From assembly GCA_039621445.1 (NCBI GenBank), contig CP154956.1, forward strand, positions 80,906,474 to 80,970,473: 64,000 nucleotides of DNA, read 5' to 3'. The DNA comes from Euglena gracilis. Taxonomy: Eukaryota; Euglenida; Euglenophyceae; Euglenales. Of the stretch, positions 10,699-21,157 are shown piece by piece. The position numbers and the translations under genes were made by a program. Every line of letters starts with the position of its first letter. Position 1 is the first letter of the stretch. The notes under the pieces are model-generated. The model worked only from the letters and a program-made list of their open reading frames with translations, made no database searches and had not been told where the DNA came from.

Positions 10699-10892
10699 TG
10701 TGGGAGGGCGGCTGGCAAAAGACACAGTAGGAATAGCGAAAAATAGGTGCTCCTAATTCATTTCTGTAGGGAGCAATCAAACTGTACACAATGCCTCAGA
10801 AGTCTGGATTTGGTCTTGCTTGCCTGAAAAACTAAGATAAGTTCAATAAAAAGCCAGTGGCGAAGGAATATCCTGAAAAGACACTCAGAACA
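10699..10892 (+). repeat. Right LTR of the mini-LTR element
   Basis: 194 bp. Identical to the left LTR except for an AGGG insertion near its start and one T/A difference (GGAATATCC against GGAATTTCC). Followed directly by the GAGG target duplication. Confidence 0.85.
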
Positions 10893-12177
10893 GAGGAATG
10901 CCCAGATCCATGCAAGGTGAGATTACCAGGTTGGATGAGCCAATTTTAGCGTTGTTTAATAACCCACAACCGGTAATTTTGCCCGTGGGTACCACAACCA
11001 CGGTGTCGGATAATCCTGCACCGGTTGCACCCACCACCATACCAACCAAAGGTGACGCCACCTTTGCAAATTCTCTCAAATGCAGTAAAACCATTAACGG
11101 GACAACTCCAATTATTTGATCAGTCCCACAGGAAATTTTTCCAAGATGTCACCGAAATTTCCAACAGGATACGGCATTTGGATTACTTTTCCCGTTACCG
11201 CAAGCGTATTCGTGCTTTGGAGAAAGATGTTGACCGTATTTGCGGCCAACTCCATCTTGTTGAGCATTTGGAGCAAATTGTGCATGACTTGTATGTGGGT
11301 TTGGACAATTTGTCCAACCAACAGCGGGTTTCACACCGCAACTCGGCAGTATGCGTTGCCGAAGATGCGCCAAATGCTCCAGAGTCGCGTTTCCATAACA
11401 CGACTCTAGGTGCACATGCACCACCGCCACCCATGTCCCAAGAGTCACAAACCGCGATCCTGCAAATTGTGCCACCATTGGCCTTGCCCACAAGCCAAAC
11501 CCAGTTTTCGGACGAATTTCCCATTACGGGAAAATAATTTTGAAAAAGCACGGCGATTCCGCCTAGTCTCCACCAAAGAAATCCAACATTCCATGCTTGT
11601 GCGAAATGAGTCAAACTCGTATCCCGGGAGTGGGCCATATGTTGCATTCGCGACATACTCCCTCACCGGAGAGTCCCCGTATTACGGGTGACCAACAGGG
11701 TTTGCGACCGGATTTCCGGTACCAGGATTCACCTTCACCAGAAGTTTCGCGATTCCAACAAGAATCCGGAAAGGACACGCTTGGTGCTCGAGTGTACCGG
11801 GCCCAAAAACGCGGAATACCACCAAGGGTCAATGGGTTTCTCAGAAAGACTTCAAGGGCACCATCGCAATCGCGAATAAAGTGAAACCCCAATGGGACGG
11901 TGATCCAACCACATTGAGGCAGTTTTTCCGGGACTGGGAGTACTACTGGGCATTGAAAGGACCAACCCGGGACACAAACCCGGAGGTGATCAAGATGGAA
12001 TTCATCGATTGCCTCTCAAGGGATGAGAAGGAGCGCGCACGACAACTTGTGATTCGCTACCGCTTTCCTTTGATGACCTAGTGAAGCAAAATGCTTCCAC
12101 CAGTTCAAGTGTGGTCGCTAGGATTATCCTAGAGACCAAGTGGCGGAAATGCGCCCCACCCGACCGCAAGTGGAAGG
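10893..12177 (+). pseudogene. Gag of element B, part 2 (frameshifted, truncated)
   Basis: Resumes after the mini-LTR insertion. RYRKRIRALEKDVDRI (about 11,190) matches SYRKRIKRLQCDVERI of element C. The Gag core at 11,881-12,177 (KPQWDGDP, RDWEYYWALKGPT, NPEVIKMEFIDCL, EKERARQLVIR) matches C at 28,720-28,900. The gene breaks at DRKWK, where C continues into the rest of the core, because LTR element A begins at 12,178. Several frameshifts make this copy non-functional. Confidence 0.75.
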
Positions 12178-12659
12178 TGTGAGTCAGGGGTGCTGAGTGC
12201 CCAAAACAACTTAATCTAACTGCCCAGCCTGATGACTCTGCAGCTAGGATTAGGCAAATCTTATTAGGAATTATCAATTAGCTGACCCCATCTGTCCCTG
12301 CACAGGGCTCTGTCTTGTTTTTGTCTGTTTCAAGTTCAAGAATTGAATATTACCTTGGTGGCAATTATCATTCTTACCCCTGGACAGTACGTGGTTCGTT
12401 ACATTGGTGCTGGTTTTGGAATTGCTGAATTGCTTGTATTGTGCTGTTGGTCTTGTGGATTTTTTATCAAAGGAAAGGTGTGAGCCACCCAACTCACCTG
12501 TTTTCACCAAAAAGACCCACCAAAACAAAAGAAAATGCAATTTTTAAAACAAGCCGCGAGGGGGATTGAAATCACCCTGGGCAGGGTAAAAGATCCTACG
12601 CAACGGGGTGCCGGCCCCGAGGGAATGGAAACTCCAGGGCGGGCACCACGGTTACAACA
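12178..12659 (+). repeat. 5' LTR of element A
   Basis: Matches 15,092-15,572 along its length with scattered substitutions and short indels. Confidence 0.85.
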
Positions 12660-13674
12660 TGGTAGCAGAGGTAGACTGCCCAATTTTGATTCCCCTCCAA
12701 CATGCGGCTACGAACAACAAGCTGAAAAACGACCAGAAACTGAAAAAACTGACGCTGACATGCCAGCTGCCGAAACCGCCATCGCTAGGGTGGTGGAGCA
12801 GGCGGATGGTTTCCCAGCCATGAACCAAACACTGGAAATGCCAGATGCCTTAACCGCCATCGTTAGGGTGGTGGAGCCGGCAGATGGTTTTGCCGCCATG
12901 TACCAATCACTGGACATCAACAGGTGGACTGAATCGGAACAAAACGGCACAGACATTACAGTGCCACAGACATGCAATGACAGCCCACTTGTCATTGCCA
13001 TGGTGCACATGGACCAGGACGACACCGAACAGACTGGTCCAGCACTAGATTACACAGAACTGGACGAAAACAACGAACCGTACTTCGACGAACAGGTGTT
13101 TGCACCACAAAACTGGTACCAACAGCCAGAAACGGACACTCAGAACGACCAAAACTGGCAAACTGCAACAGCACAGCAACCAGGAACCCAGAGTTTTGCA
13201 CTGGTGGCGGTACGACAGAGCCCGGAACAACCAGACTGCCTCCAGGGTGAAACTGAAACTTCGTACCAGGAACCTTCGTACAGCTCGTACGAGATTCCAC
13301 AGCCGGAACCACAGAACCAGAACACTGAATGGGACTGGTGGTCAAACTTTGCGTACGAAACTGGACAGCTGACCCAGGAATTTCAACAGTTCAGACACAA
13401 AACTGAACGGACGAATCAGCAAACGGCAGAAACACTGCAGCAGCTACAGCAAACAACGACGGAATGGGTCAGCGAACTGCACGCAACAGTCAACAGACAG
13501 GGTGAAGCACTCATGACAGAAATAAACGGCAGACACGAAGAACTGACGACAGTCCTGGCAACAACGCAAGCAAACATGGAACAAGTGACCATCAAACAGA
13601 CTGTACCAGGAACATTTCAATGGAATGTCACAGCAGATCACAGAAATCAGGGACATGTCTGGCTCGCTGGGTGA
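12535..13674 (+). CDS. Gag-like protein of element A, first frame
   Basis: An open frame of 379 codons runs out of the LTR through the primer-binding site. The ATG at 12,535 lies inside the LTR, so the true start is uncertain. The sequence is acidic and rich in Gln and Thr, with two near-identical units of 33 residues (around IARVVEQADGFPAMNQ and IVRVVEPADGFAAMYQ) and a predicted coiled coil from about residue 300. It overlaps the next frame at 13,625-13,674. I find no zinc knuckle, so calling it Gag rests on position and coiled-coil character shared with elements B, C and D. Confidence 0.5.
   Translation: MQFLKQAARGIEITLGRVKDPTQRGAGPEGMETPGRAPRLQHGSRGRLPNFDSPPTCGYEQQAEKRPETEKTDADMPAAETAIARVVEQADGFPAMNQTLEMPDALTAIVRVVEPADGFAAMYQSLDINRWTESEQNGTDITVPQTCNDSPLVIAMVHMDQDDTEQTGPALDYTELDENNEPYFDEQVFAPQNWYQQPETDTQNDQNWQTATAQQPGTQSFALVAVRQSPEQPDCLQGETETSYQEPSYSSYEIPQPEPQNQNTEWDWWSNFAYETGQLTQEFQQFRHKTERTNQQTAETLQQLQQTTTEWVSELHATVNRQGEALMTEINGRHEELTTVLATTQANMEQVTIKQTVPGTFQWNVTADHRNQGHVWLAG
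12660..12671 (+). promoter_or_regulatory. Primer-binding site of element A
   Basis: TGGTAGCAGAGG directly follows the LTR, with 12 bases complementary to the initiator tRNA-Met 3' end. The site in element D (44,780) is the same with a longer match. Confidence 0.75.
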
Positions 13675-14140
13675 AAACTCAGGAATTCCACAGTTTTCTT
13701 TTCTGCAGATGGCAGGTGGAAACGCACAGAACCAGGGTGAACATCTGGTTGGTTTACTGCACCGACAGCGAGAAAATGAAAAAACAACTGCAGAACTGCA
13801 ACACAGATTGGCTGTGGCAGAAGAACGGGTCGCAGGAATCACAGGCGGAGTCCAAACGGTGAACAGCAAAGTGGATGAAACTGTGGCAACAGTGTCCAGA
13901 AAAGTTGAAAACCTCAGAGGCGAAATCAGCAGTGTGGTGGAAAAAATTGAGAAGGACATGGGCAGTGAAATCGGAAATCTGGCAGGACGGGTTCAGCAGC
14001 AGGAAACAAAAACGACAACAACCATTCAAAACTTTGATTACCTGCACAAAAAACTGGTCGAACTGCAGAAAATCCCAGATCAGCAGCAGCAGATTACACA
14101 GCTGAACGAGGAAATCGGCAGACTGAAACGACAGGTGTAA
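13625..14140 (+). CDS. Gag-like coiled-coil protein of element A, second frame
   Basis: 171 codons in a different frame from the preceding ORF, overlapping it by about 50 bp, with heptad-like repeats (VAEERVAGITGGVQTVNSKV, VATVSRKVENLRGEISSVVE) ending LKRQV. The composition continues the coiled coil of the first frame, so the two were probably one protein, separated by an indel or read by a programmed shift. No core domain follows: after 14,140 the sequence turns into C-rich non-coding DNA. Confidence 0.5.
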   Translation: MSQQITEIRDMSGSLGENSGIPQFSFLQMAGGNAQNQGEHLVGLLHRQRENEKTTAELQHRLAVAEERVAGITGGVQTVNSKVDETVATVSRKVENLRGEISSVVEKIEKDMGSEIGNLAGRVQQQETKTTTTIQNFDYLHKKLVELQKIPDQQQQITQLNEEIGRLKRQV

Positions 14141-15091
14141 ATTCTGACCTCCAACGAAGAAAAACACAAACAACGCACTGAACGTCTGAACCTGGAGGTC
14201 GGCAACCTGGGTCACAGGATGGACGAAACAGCCCAAACGACTCAAAAACTGCTGGGTGAACTACAAAAAGGGACCCCCCCGTGGAGAACGAACCTACCCC
14301 TCTGAACTTGGCCAGCCTACCTGTAAAAAAACAAAACACAGCCACCAACCCCAGCCGTAGCAGCCAGCCAAAACTGGGCAAACGGTGGAAGGGGAACCTG
14401 ACTTTGACCCAAAAACGCAGACCTGGCCGACCCCGAGCCACCGGCCTGGGGGGGGGGCGAGGACCCTCCACACGCCTGACCGCGCACAAACAAGCCTACC
14501 CCCCAGAAAAAAATACAAAAATACAAAAAAAACATTGTCTTTGCCGTATCCTGATTTTTTAACCGAAAACCATCCTTCACCTGATTTTTATAAAAATTCG
14601 ACCCCGCCCAGCGCCTGACCGCTTGGCCTGTGGGGGGGGGGGGGCTGGAAGGCCCCAACGGGACCCACCCCCCACCGAACGGACACCAACCCCAGACACC
14701 GAATTGGCTAACAGAACAGAAAACGGCTGTCTAGGACCCTGACCGTGACAAAACAACTCACCTGGCCTGGGAATGAGAATTTCCTGAAAATTTTAACCGT
14801 GGCTGGCGCTTGGTTCACAACGGCGCCTGCCCCCCCCCCCAATGACAAACAGCCCTGGGCGGGCTGGGGGGGGCAACACACCAGCCCCGCACAGACCCAA
14901 CTACCCCAAGGAGAACCTTTGACTCAGCCCCCCGACCAGAAAAAGAACCTGAACGGCACAGCCCCCTGAGGGGGGGGGGACCCGGAACCACAACGGTCCC
15001 CTCGCTCGCCCCCTCCTCACAACGAGTGCACTCCGCACCCCTTCCTGTTGGAGTCGTGAAGAGTTGTAAACAACTCCTTCGGGAAGGGGAG
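14141..15091. other. GC-homopolymer-rich interior of element A
   Basis: Carries G7-G13 and C7-C10 runs and a purine tract at the 3' LTR border. No coding signal was recognised. Confidence 0.5.
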
Positions 15092-15572
15092 TGTGAGTCA
15101 GGGGTGCTGAGTGCCCAAAACAACATAACCTAACCCAACCCAACCTGATGACTCTGCAGTTAGGATTAGGAAAATCTTATTAGGAATTGTTAGCAGCTGA
15201 CCCCATTTGTCTGCACAGGGCTCTGTCTCTGTTTTTGTCTGTTTCAAGTTCAAGAATTGAATTATCTTGGTGGCAATTATCATTCTTACCTGGACATTTC
15301 GTGGTTCATTACATTGGTGCTGGATTTGGAATTGCTGAATTGCTTGTATTGTGCTATTGGTCTTGTGGATTTTTTTTATCAAAAAGGAAAGGTGTGAGCC
15401 AACCAACCCACCTGTTTTCATCAAAAAAACCCACCAAAAAAAAGAAAATGCAATTTTTTAAACAGGCCGCGAGGGGAATTGAAAATACCCTGGGCAGGGC
15501 AAAAGATCCTACGCAACGGGGTGCCGGCCCCGAGGGACTGGAAACGCCAGGGCGGGCACCACGGATACAACA
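15092..15572 (+). repeat. 3' LTR of element A
   Basis: See the 5' copy. The adjacent downstream sequence is CGAAGGAAGGGGG, not a primer-binding site. Confidence 0.85.
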
Positions 15573-15584
15573 CGAAGGAAGGGG

Positions 15585-16941
15585 GTGTAGGATTCGCCAA
15601 GTCTGCAATTCCTAATTCAAGATTGCAAAGTCATTGAAGAATGCCAATTGTTCTGTAGGGAGCAAAATGCTTACACTGATTGCGTGGGTCACTGATTGAA
15701 CCTCAAAGAAGTCCTGTCTCTGCTTGTGCTGTGCTGTAAGTTTTGAAAAGTTCAATGCCAGAAAGGTCAAAAGCAAGACACTGGGTCCAGGCCAAGAATG
15801 GGCACTCAAACAATCAGTGTAGACCCTGTACAATCAGTCAGCTCCCGGGCTTGGTCCGCCCAGATGTCATTGAGGAAGTGTCCAGAAAGATGCTGAAGGA
15901 TGGGAATGGGAAGATGGACCACATCCATGACAGAATGGGTACAGAAGATGCAATCCAGCAGCTGCAGATGTGGACAGATTGGGGTCCACTGCTGTCCAAG
16001 GACTGTGATTGAAGGTGAAGCTGATCACCATGTACATCCTGTGTCCCAAGAGTATGTTTTCAGGGCTTTGGAAGTTCTGCAGCAGCAGAAGAGCCCTGTC
16101 ATTGCAATTACATCTGTACAATCTGTTGGTGTTCAGGCGGCTGAAGTGGAGGAGATTGCAATCATTCCAAGAGTTGAAGTTGCTGTGCAAGCTGCTGCAG
16201 AAGGAGAGGACCAATCTGAAGACAAAATGAAACATAAGGAGACATCCAAGGAAAGACGAATCAGAAGATTACAATCTAAGAAGAGGAAAAAGGAGGAGCC
16301 GCTGAAGCCATTCCCTGTGCGCTGAACCATGTGTGTTTGCTGCGATTTCATTGCAATTCAAGTGTAAGCATTTTCCTGGTTTGGTTTGTGATTGCCCAGC
16401 CACCATTTGTAGAGATTTGCCGTGCAGGGCACTTTGCTTTTGGGTTTTCCCCTTTTGATTTGCCCAGATTTCCCTTAAACAGGGCAGGCACCAAAGAGAT
16501 GGATGTCATTGCCCAGTTTGGGAAGGGTCAGGGCACAATGGGGGGGGGTACTGTGTTTTGCCCGCATGGGCACAGATGTACGGCAGGGCACATAACTGAC
16601 CAGTGATAAAGACATTTGGAGATGAAGGTTTTCCGCCTTGCCCAGATTTTTTGCCCTTCTCCTTTTTCCTTTTTTTTTTGGCTGCCCGATTCTGGGCACA
16701 AAAATCAGGATCCCCTTTTCATGGTTGCCCGAATTCCCTCCAGGGTACATTTTTGTTTTTTTTTCTAGGGCCCAGGGATGACTGCCGAGGGGGGGGTGAC
16801 AACTCGGGCACATGGGGGGGCGGGCAGATCAGGGCGAGGATGGAATTTCGACTTGGCAAATTTGACCTGCGACTGCCAATTGACATTCCAAGGAATGTTC
16901 TGAAGGAAGGGGGTGTAGAAAAAAAAATAGACACTCAGAAA
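15585..16941 (+). mobile_element. Element E: short LTR-type element related to the mini-LTR family
   Basis: Begins TGTAGGATTCGCC and shares with the mini-LTR (8997) the order GTAGGA-T-GC, CCTAATTCA, CTGTAGGGAGCAA, AAGTTCAAT and AAGACACT. A right-hand remnant, TGTAG followed by A9 and TAGACACTCAGAA, lies at about 16,917-16,941. The 17-mer GAAGGAAGGGGGTGTAG occurs at both ends (15,574 and about 16,905), as expected for a polypurine tract plus LTR start. The right LTR appears internally deleted. Boundaries are therefore approximate. Confidence 0.45.
15743..16325 (+). pseudogene. Unrecognised cargo gene of element E (frameshifted)
   Basis: One frame (15,743-16,012) gives GLVRPDVIEEVSRKMLKDGN and MDHIHDRMGTEDAIQQLQMW. 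A second frame (to 16,325) gives EYVFRALEVLQQQKSPVIAI and ends in a very basic tail (KERRIRRLQSKKRKKEE) that resembles a nuclear localisation signal. The two probably formed one protein of about 190 residues with a shift near 16,010. It does not resemble the methyltransferase of the sister element, and I recognise no domain. Confidence 0.4.
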
Positions 16942-16990
16942 GTGGCGGGACAGGGCGAACCGAGTCCACCGGCCAGTGGCACCGCCTGGT
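16330..16990. other. Non-coding sequence at the 3' side of element E
   Basis: Pyrimidine-rich then G-rich. No domain was recognised. Confidence 0.4.
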
Positions 16991-17404
16991 GGGGGTGCCA
17001 GGGTTCGAGGGAGGGGGCTATGTACAGATGGGCGCAGCCCATGGGCAGTGTGGATGCGTGCGGCGGTAAGGTAGGGGGTAGGGGGATGCGTGCGAAGGGG
17101 GGATATGTACACATGGGGCGAACCCTTGGGCAGTAAGCGGAAGTTAAGCAGAAGTAGCGGCTTTGGTAGCCGGCATATGAGGGCGATGGGGGTGAGAGCG
17201 CTTAGAGTATCAGCGAGGTGGAGTCCGCGTTGTGTTGTCGTCGGTGATGGTTTTTCCCCTTGGGCCTTCTCCGTCGGCCGTCCTGCCGTGGGGTGCCGCC
17301 GTCGGCCGCCCACATGTGCTTTGGGACGTGCAGGGGCTGATTTTGGAGGGGTGGTGGCCGTAGGTGGGGTGTGCCCTCCTGGAGTTTGATATTGCCTGTG
17401 GTGT
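16991..17404 (-). other. Probable 3' UTR of the LINE
   Basis: GC-rich sequence downstream (leftward) of the endonuclease stop. No poly-A tail or obvious target duplication was seen at the left edge. Confidence 0.4.
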
Positions 17405-19245
17405 TTATCGAAGGAAGTGCTTGGGGCGTAGCATCTGTACCACTTGGCGGAAGAGAGCTAGTGCCAGCAGCTGATAGCTCTCGGCTTGTCGTGTAGAGCG
17501 TACGTCGCCTTGGTCCCATGTGGTGGTCCGTTTGATCATCCTGGAGAGCAGCTTGGCGCTTTCGGGTCCCAGTCCTCCCCAGGTGCCCATCGCCAGTGTG
17601 GTGAACGACCAGCCACCATTGCGGCAGGGGACGTCGTACTTGGCATGTTTGGCCTGTTCTCGCCGTTTGAGAAAGGTCCGCCAGCGTTCCCTACCGCTGC
17701 TTCTTTCGGCTGCTTGCCACCCGTGTGCGATGGTGATGTCAACAGCTGTTGGCTTGCCATCTTGCCATGTGGCGAGCAACAGGTCGGCTGGCCGTAGGGA
17801 GGTGTCTGGCTGGTTGGGAACCGGTACCTCGCGTTGGACACTTTGGCCGTTTGTGGACAAAAGGTTGAACAGTGCGTCCTGGACGGCATTGTGTCTGTTG
17901 GCGAAATTGTTCCGAATGCAGCACAGCTCGTGATCGCCGTGGGTGTCTGTGGCATTCTGGCAGCCAGCGCAGGTGCCGGTGGTGTCCGCGAGGGGTAGTC
18001 CAAGCCACCACTTTAGCCCAAGGCGGTAGTCAGCCGCCTCCACTCTGGTATGGAGGGCATCATGGGGTGCTGCGGCCATCCAGCCGTGACCGATGCCGTG
18101 TGCCTGCTCCATCAGGCGAGCTTGATCTCTCGGTGGGATTCGGGCGAGGAGGCTGTCGATCGTGGTGCGGGACAGTTGCGATTGCCACCATCGCTGTGAC
18201 GTGTCGTTGCCGGAGGCGGATGCGAAGGATGCTGCGACAAGCAGTCGTTGGCTCTCAGGGTGCTGGGGGCCAAGGGTCGAGGAGAGGTCGTTGGCGGCTT
18301 GCTGACAGACCCGGTCATTCGGGGCCGCGGCATACGCGGGGCAGGCGACCTTTTTGTGTCCATGGGTATAGTAATGGCAGAGGGCCGCGGTACGGGCGGC
18401 TCCTTGGCAGGCTGCCGGGATGCGCAGCCCGCATCCCCCGTTGGAGAGTGGGAGCGCTGCTTGCTGCCGTTGCTCCGTGCTGAGTGCTTGACCGAGGAGG
18501 TCCTCGAAGGCGCCGAAGATGGTCTCACCGCAGCGGGTGACTTCTTCCTGGGCGTCGTAGGAGTCAGATGCCCGCAGGAGGTGGTTGACCTTACAGCCGT
18601 CCAGGCACGACCGAAGGAGGTGGTGGGCGAGCTGGGGGTCTGTTACCGACGTTACCAGATCAGTGGCTTTCTCGATTCTTGCAGTGGCCTCTGCCCAGGC
18701 AGCAACCGTGTGACCGGTAGAGGTGGGGAAGTCCACGGGGCAGCCGAGTACAGTGATTCCGGAGTCTTCAACCCAGGGCACACGCTGGAGGCGCTCTCGG
18801 TCCGGGATGGCATCGGCGGCTGGTCCCCAGGCCACGCACTTGGCAAGGTTCAGTTGGACCCCGGTGCGTTCACTCTCGACTCGCAAGAAGTCTAGGCATT
18901 TCTGCAGTGCCCTGGGCTCGCCAATCAGGATCCCGTCATCGAGGTACCAGGAGGACCACAGCAGCTCAGCTCAGCCTGTTGTGCAATTGTGTCGGCTATG
19001 GTGTGTAGTCCCACGGCGAAGCCAATGGGCCCAAGAGGGCAGCCCTGGTGTGTGCCCCTTGTGGAGGACAGCATGCGTCCCTCGCTGAACAGGTGTGCCG
19101 GTTGGCCATACGCGAAGCGCAAGTAGTTGAAAAGCGCGGGCGTGCGCGTCTGCGCCTCGTGGAGCATGACGGTGCGGTCAAGGGTGTTGAAGGCATTCTT
19201 CAGATCGACCTGAAGAACCAGCCGAAAATGCTTTTCATGGCACGT
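17405..19245 (-). pseudogene. LINE reverse transcriptase with C-terminal restriction-like endonuclease (5'-truncated)
   Basis: Reading leftward from about 19,245: RT motif A (LQVDLKNAFNTLDRTVMLHE), motif B (THQGCPLGPIGFAVGLH), motif C (SSWYLDDGILIG, about 18,925-18,960), a thumb region, then a zinc-binding stretch CAGCQNATDTHGDHELCC and the endonuclease core RPADLLLATWQDGKPTAVDI with the R/PD...D pattern of restriction-like endonucleases. This is the order of R2/CRE/NeSL-type non-LTR elements, which cut a target and prime reverse transcription on it. The N-terminal half is missing, as is common for LINE insertions. A 5-bp tandem duplication (AGCTC AGCTC, plus strand 18,963-18,972) shifts the frame between motifs B and C and creates a stop. 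Codon usage is far more GC-rich than in the neighbours, which suggests a different origin or age. Confidence 0.8.
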
Positions 19246-19265
19246 ATGAAAGCCAGCACCCTTTA

Positions 19266-19800
19266 CGGACTTCGAAGGTGCAGAGATGAAAAAAGACCTT
19301 TTTCTAAATAAAAAAAATCAAAGAAAAATCCCCAAACCCTCCATGAGGTTTCTTTGTTTTTTTAAAAAGCATATTTTTTCTTTGGGCGTGCTACCCCCGT
19401 GACCCCCCCCCCGTTACACCCCCGTGACCCCCCCGTGACCCGAGAATTGATCCTTCTTTTTTTAAAGCATTTTTTTTGAAAAATGAACTTTTATGTATCT
19501 TTGTGCACCTTCACACCCAAAAATGGCCAAAAATCTTGTCCCCTAAAAGAAGTGCCAAAAACTAGTGCATTTCCACACCAAAAACGGAATTTTTTCAAAA
19601 TGGCCCAAACTTCATCCCAAAAACGTGTTGGTCAAGAAAATCCTACCTTTCAAAAATGATCAATTTTATCACGATGCAACGTCATGGATGTTGCCTCCCG
19701 ACTACCTGCAAAGTGGCATGCTTCCCCCGTGATTGAAAGAAAAGTGTGAAAATGGGCAGAAATAATCCCCCCTTTCACCCTCTCCTTCAGAAATATTTAC
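19266..19800. other. AT-rich spacer, no recognised gene
   Basis: T and A homopolymers plus a short CCCCGTGA repeat cluster at about 19,392-19,442. Marks the 5' truncation side of the LINE. Confidence 0.5.
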
Positions 19801-20390
19801 ATCTCTCGGGTGGGAGAAACGGTGTGTGAGTTCCAGTCAGCCTGCTTTGGATTCAGCAATTTACCACTCCTGTTGATCCAATTTATGAAACCTCTGGAAA
19901 AACTATTGCACACCAATGGCATCCTAGCCTTTGTATATCTCGACGATATACTGATTTTGGTGAAATCCCTCCAGACGGTGAAAAAAACATCTGACTGTCA
20001 TTGTCCAAGACGTGCTGGCAGAAGGTCGCAGGCTTCAAAATCATCCTCCCCAAAAGTGTGTTACTCCCCAGTCAAGTTATTCCCCACTTGGAACCTGTGA
20101 TAAATTTGGCAGCAGTAAAACTTCAAGTTCCACCTCAAAAAATAAAAACCTAAGAAAATAAATAGGAAAGGTTTTGGTTGCAAGTGACCTCACTTGTCGA
20201 AAAATGGCTGCAATTCTGGGTCAAATTCGTTCAAACCGCACCCCCTACCTTTTTTAAGGGCATTCACCAACACCTTCAAAGAGTTTGCGGACCTTCATCA
20301 AACCGACAGTTGGGGTTATAAGGTACCCGATCCCCAATCAGTAAAAGAACAGATCTTGTCTCTAAAGCCATCTTGTCTCTAAAGCCTCTT
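19801..20390 (+). pseudogene. DIRS-like reverse transcriptase, palm fragment
   Basis: CFGFSNLP... followed by VYLDDILIL (YLDD codons at 19,936-19,947) is the RT active site. After a frameshift the expected downstream segment follows: SLLPSQVIPHLELVINL then KLQVPPQK, matching copies H and I (QPTQVVTHLGFQL and KLQVPPQK). Then comes MAAILGQIRSN and a degraded RAFTN stretch. The N-terminal fingers are missing and at least three frameshifts are present. Its divergence from H and I indicates an older copy. Confidence 0.65.
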
Positions 20391-20419
20391 CTTGCAGATA
20401 CCCATGGGCCACCCCATCT

Positions 20420-20720
20420 CAGCAGTATTTTGTGTTCAGACAGTTCCACTCAGGGGTGGAGGGGCCTGGATCTAACTTCTGGGCAAAAACTGCATAAAGC
20501 AATCAAGAGTGGCACGTAAATTTGAAGGAGCTCTCAGCTGCAAAGGATACAATTTTATCCTGAACAAAACCTGCATTTAAACAGCATGTTCAGCTTCAGT
20601 GGAGTGCTTTGCAAGTCCAAGGAAGTACAAGTTTCTGAAATTCATTTACGGATGGCCCCACCATCAAGGTTTCAGGGTGGATGCCCTAGATAGCCCCCTG
20701 CAAGACTTCGCTCATGTCTG
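20420..20720 (+). pseudogene. DIRS-like RNase H region, degraded
   Basis: SILCSDSSTQGW at about 20,425 corresponds to ELHSDSSTQALGG in copy H, the start of the RNase H domain. NLKELSAAKDTIL follows. Several stops interrupt it. Confidence 0.45.
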
Positions 20721-20785
20721 GGCAAACCCCTCTGGAAAATTATGCTTACGTTATCATTTTGGTTAGACAGGCTGACAGAAAATCC

Positions 20786-21148
20786 TCAGATCATTTGCCT
20801 TTTCATTTGCAGATGATCCTTTGGAAAAGGTGATGGTTTAGGGCGTAATCCGCTGGGTCCTGGGTTCACCTGTACAAGCTGTCTGCCTGCCTTTGCTGGC
20901 TTGGCACACACTGAACCCGAATTTGAACTTGCTTTTTCACGGCCAATAGTAAAAGGGGGCAAATAATTTCGTTCAGGGTTTTGTACCCACCACCCTTGCT
21001 TCCTGAGGTAGCTTGCAGCTACTTGATTGTTTACCTGAATGACTACAGACTCCCCTCCCTTTTGGACTTCAGCACCATGGTGGACAATACTAATCAAAAT
21101 GAGAGTAACAAACACAAAATTTCTAGTCATATCCCCCCAGGAGGGCAT
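20786..21148 (-). pseudogene. RNase H-like fragment in inverted orientation
   Basis: On the minus strand VVIQVNNQVAASYLRKQGWW fits the second half of a retroelement RNase H (VDN...YL-KQGG pattern). Its surroundings are read on the plus strand, so the piece is inverted relative to F or comes from another copy. Confidence 0.45.
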
Positions 21149-21157
21149 CCTTTTTAA

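Larger units (their letters stand above)
8997..10892 (+). mobile_element. Complete mini-LTR retroelement carrying one methyltransferase gene
   Basis: Direct repeats of 190 bp (8997-9186) and 194 bp (10,699-10,892) start TGTGGG and end AGAACA. They differ by one substitution and one AGGG indel. The element is flanked by the 4-bp direct repeat GAGG (8993-8996 and 10,893-10,896). A purine-rich tract (GGGAGGGG, about 10,689-10,696) precedes the right LTR. The interior of about 1.5 kb holds one long frame, a Dam-like methyltransferase, and no gag, protease, RT or integrase, so it must be mobilised in trans. It sits inside the gag of element B. LTR identity indicates a recent insertion. Confidence 0.85.
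12178..15572 (+). mobile_element. LTR element A (gag-like only, non-autonomous)
   Basis: Two direct repeats, 12,178-12,659 and 15,092-15,572 (482 and 481 bp), start TGTGAGTCAGGGG and end ACAACA. The first is followed at once by a primer-binding site and the second is preceded by a GGGAAGGGGA purine tract. GAAGG lies at 12,173-12,177 and again at 15,574-15,578, offset by one base from the LTR end, so the target duplication is probable but not exact. The interior encodes only a glutamine-rich coiled-coil protein. No RT or integrase motif is present. Confidence 0.85.
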
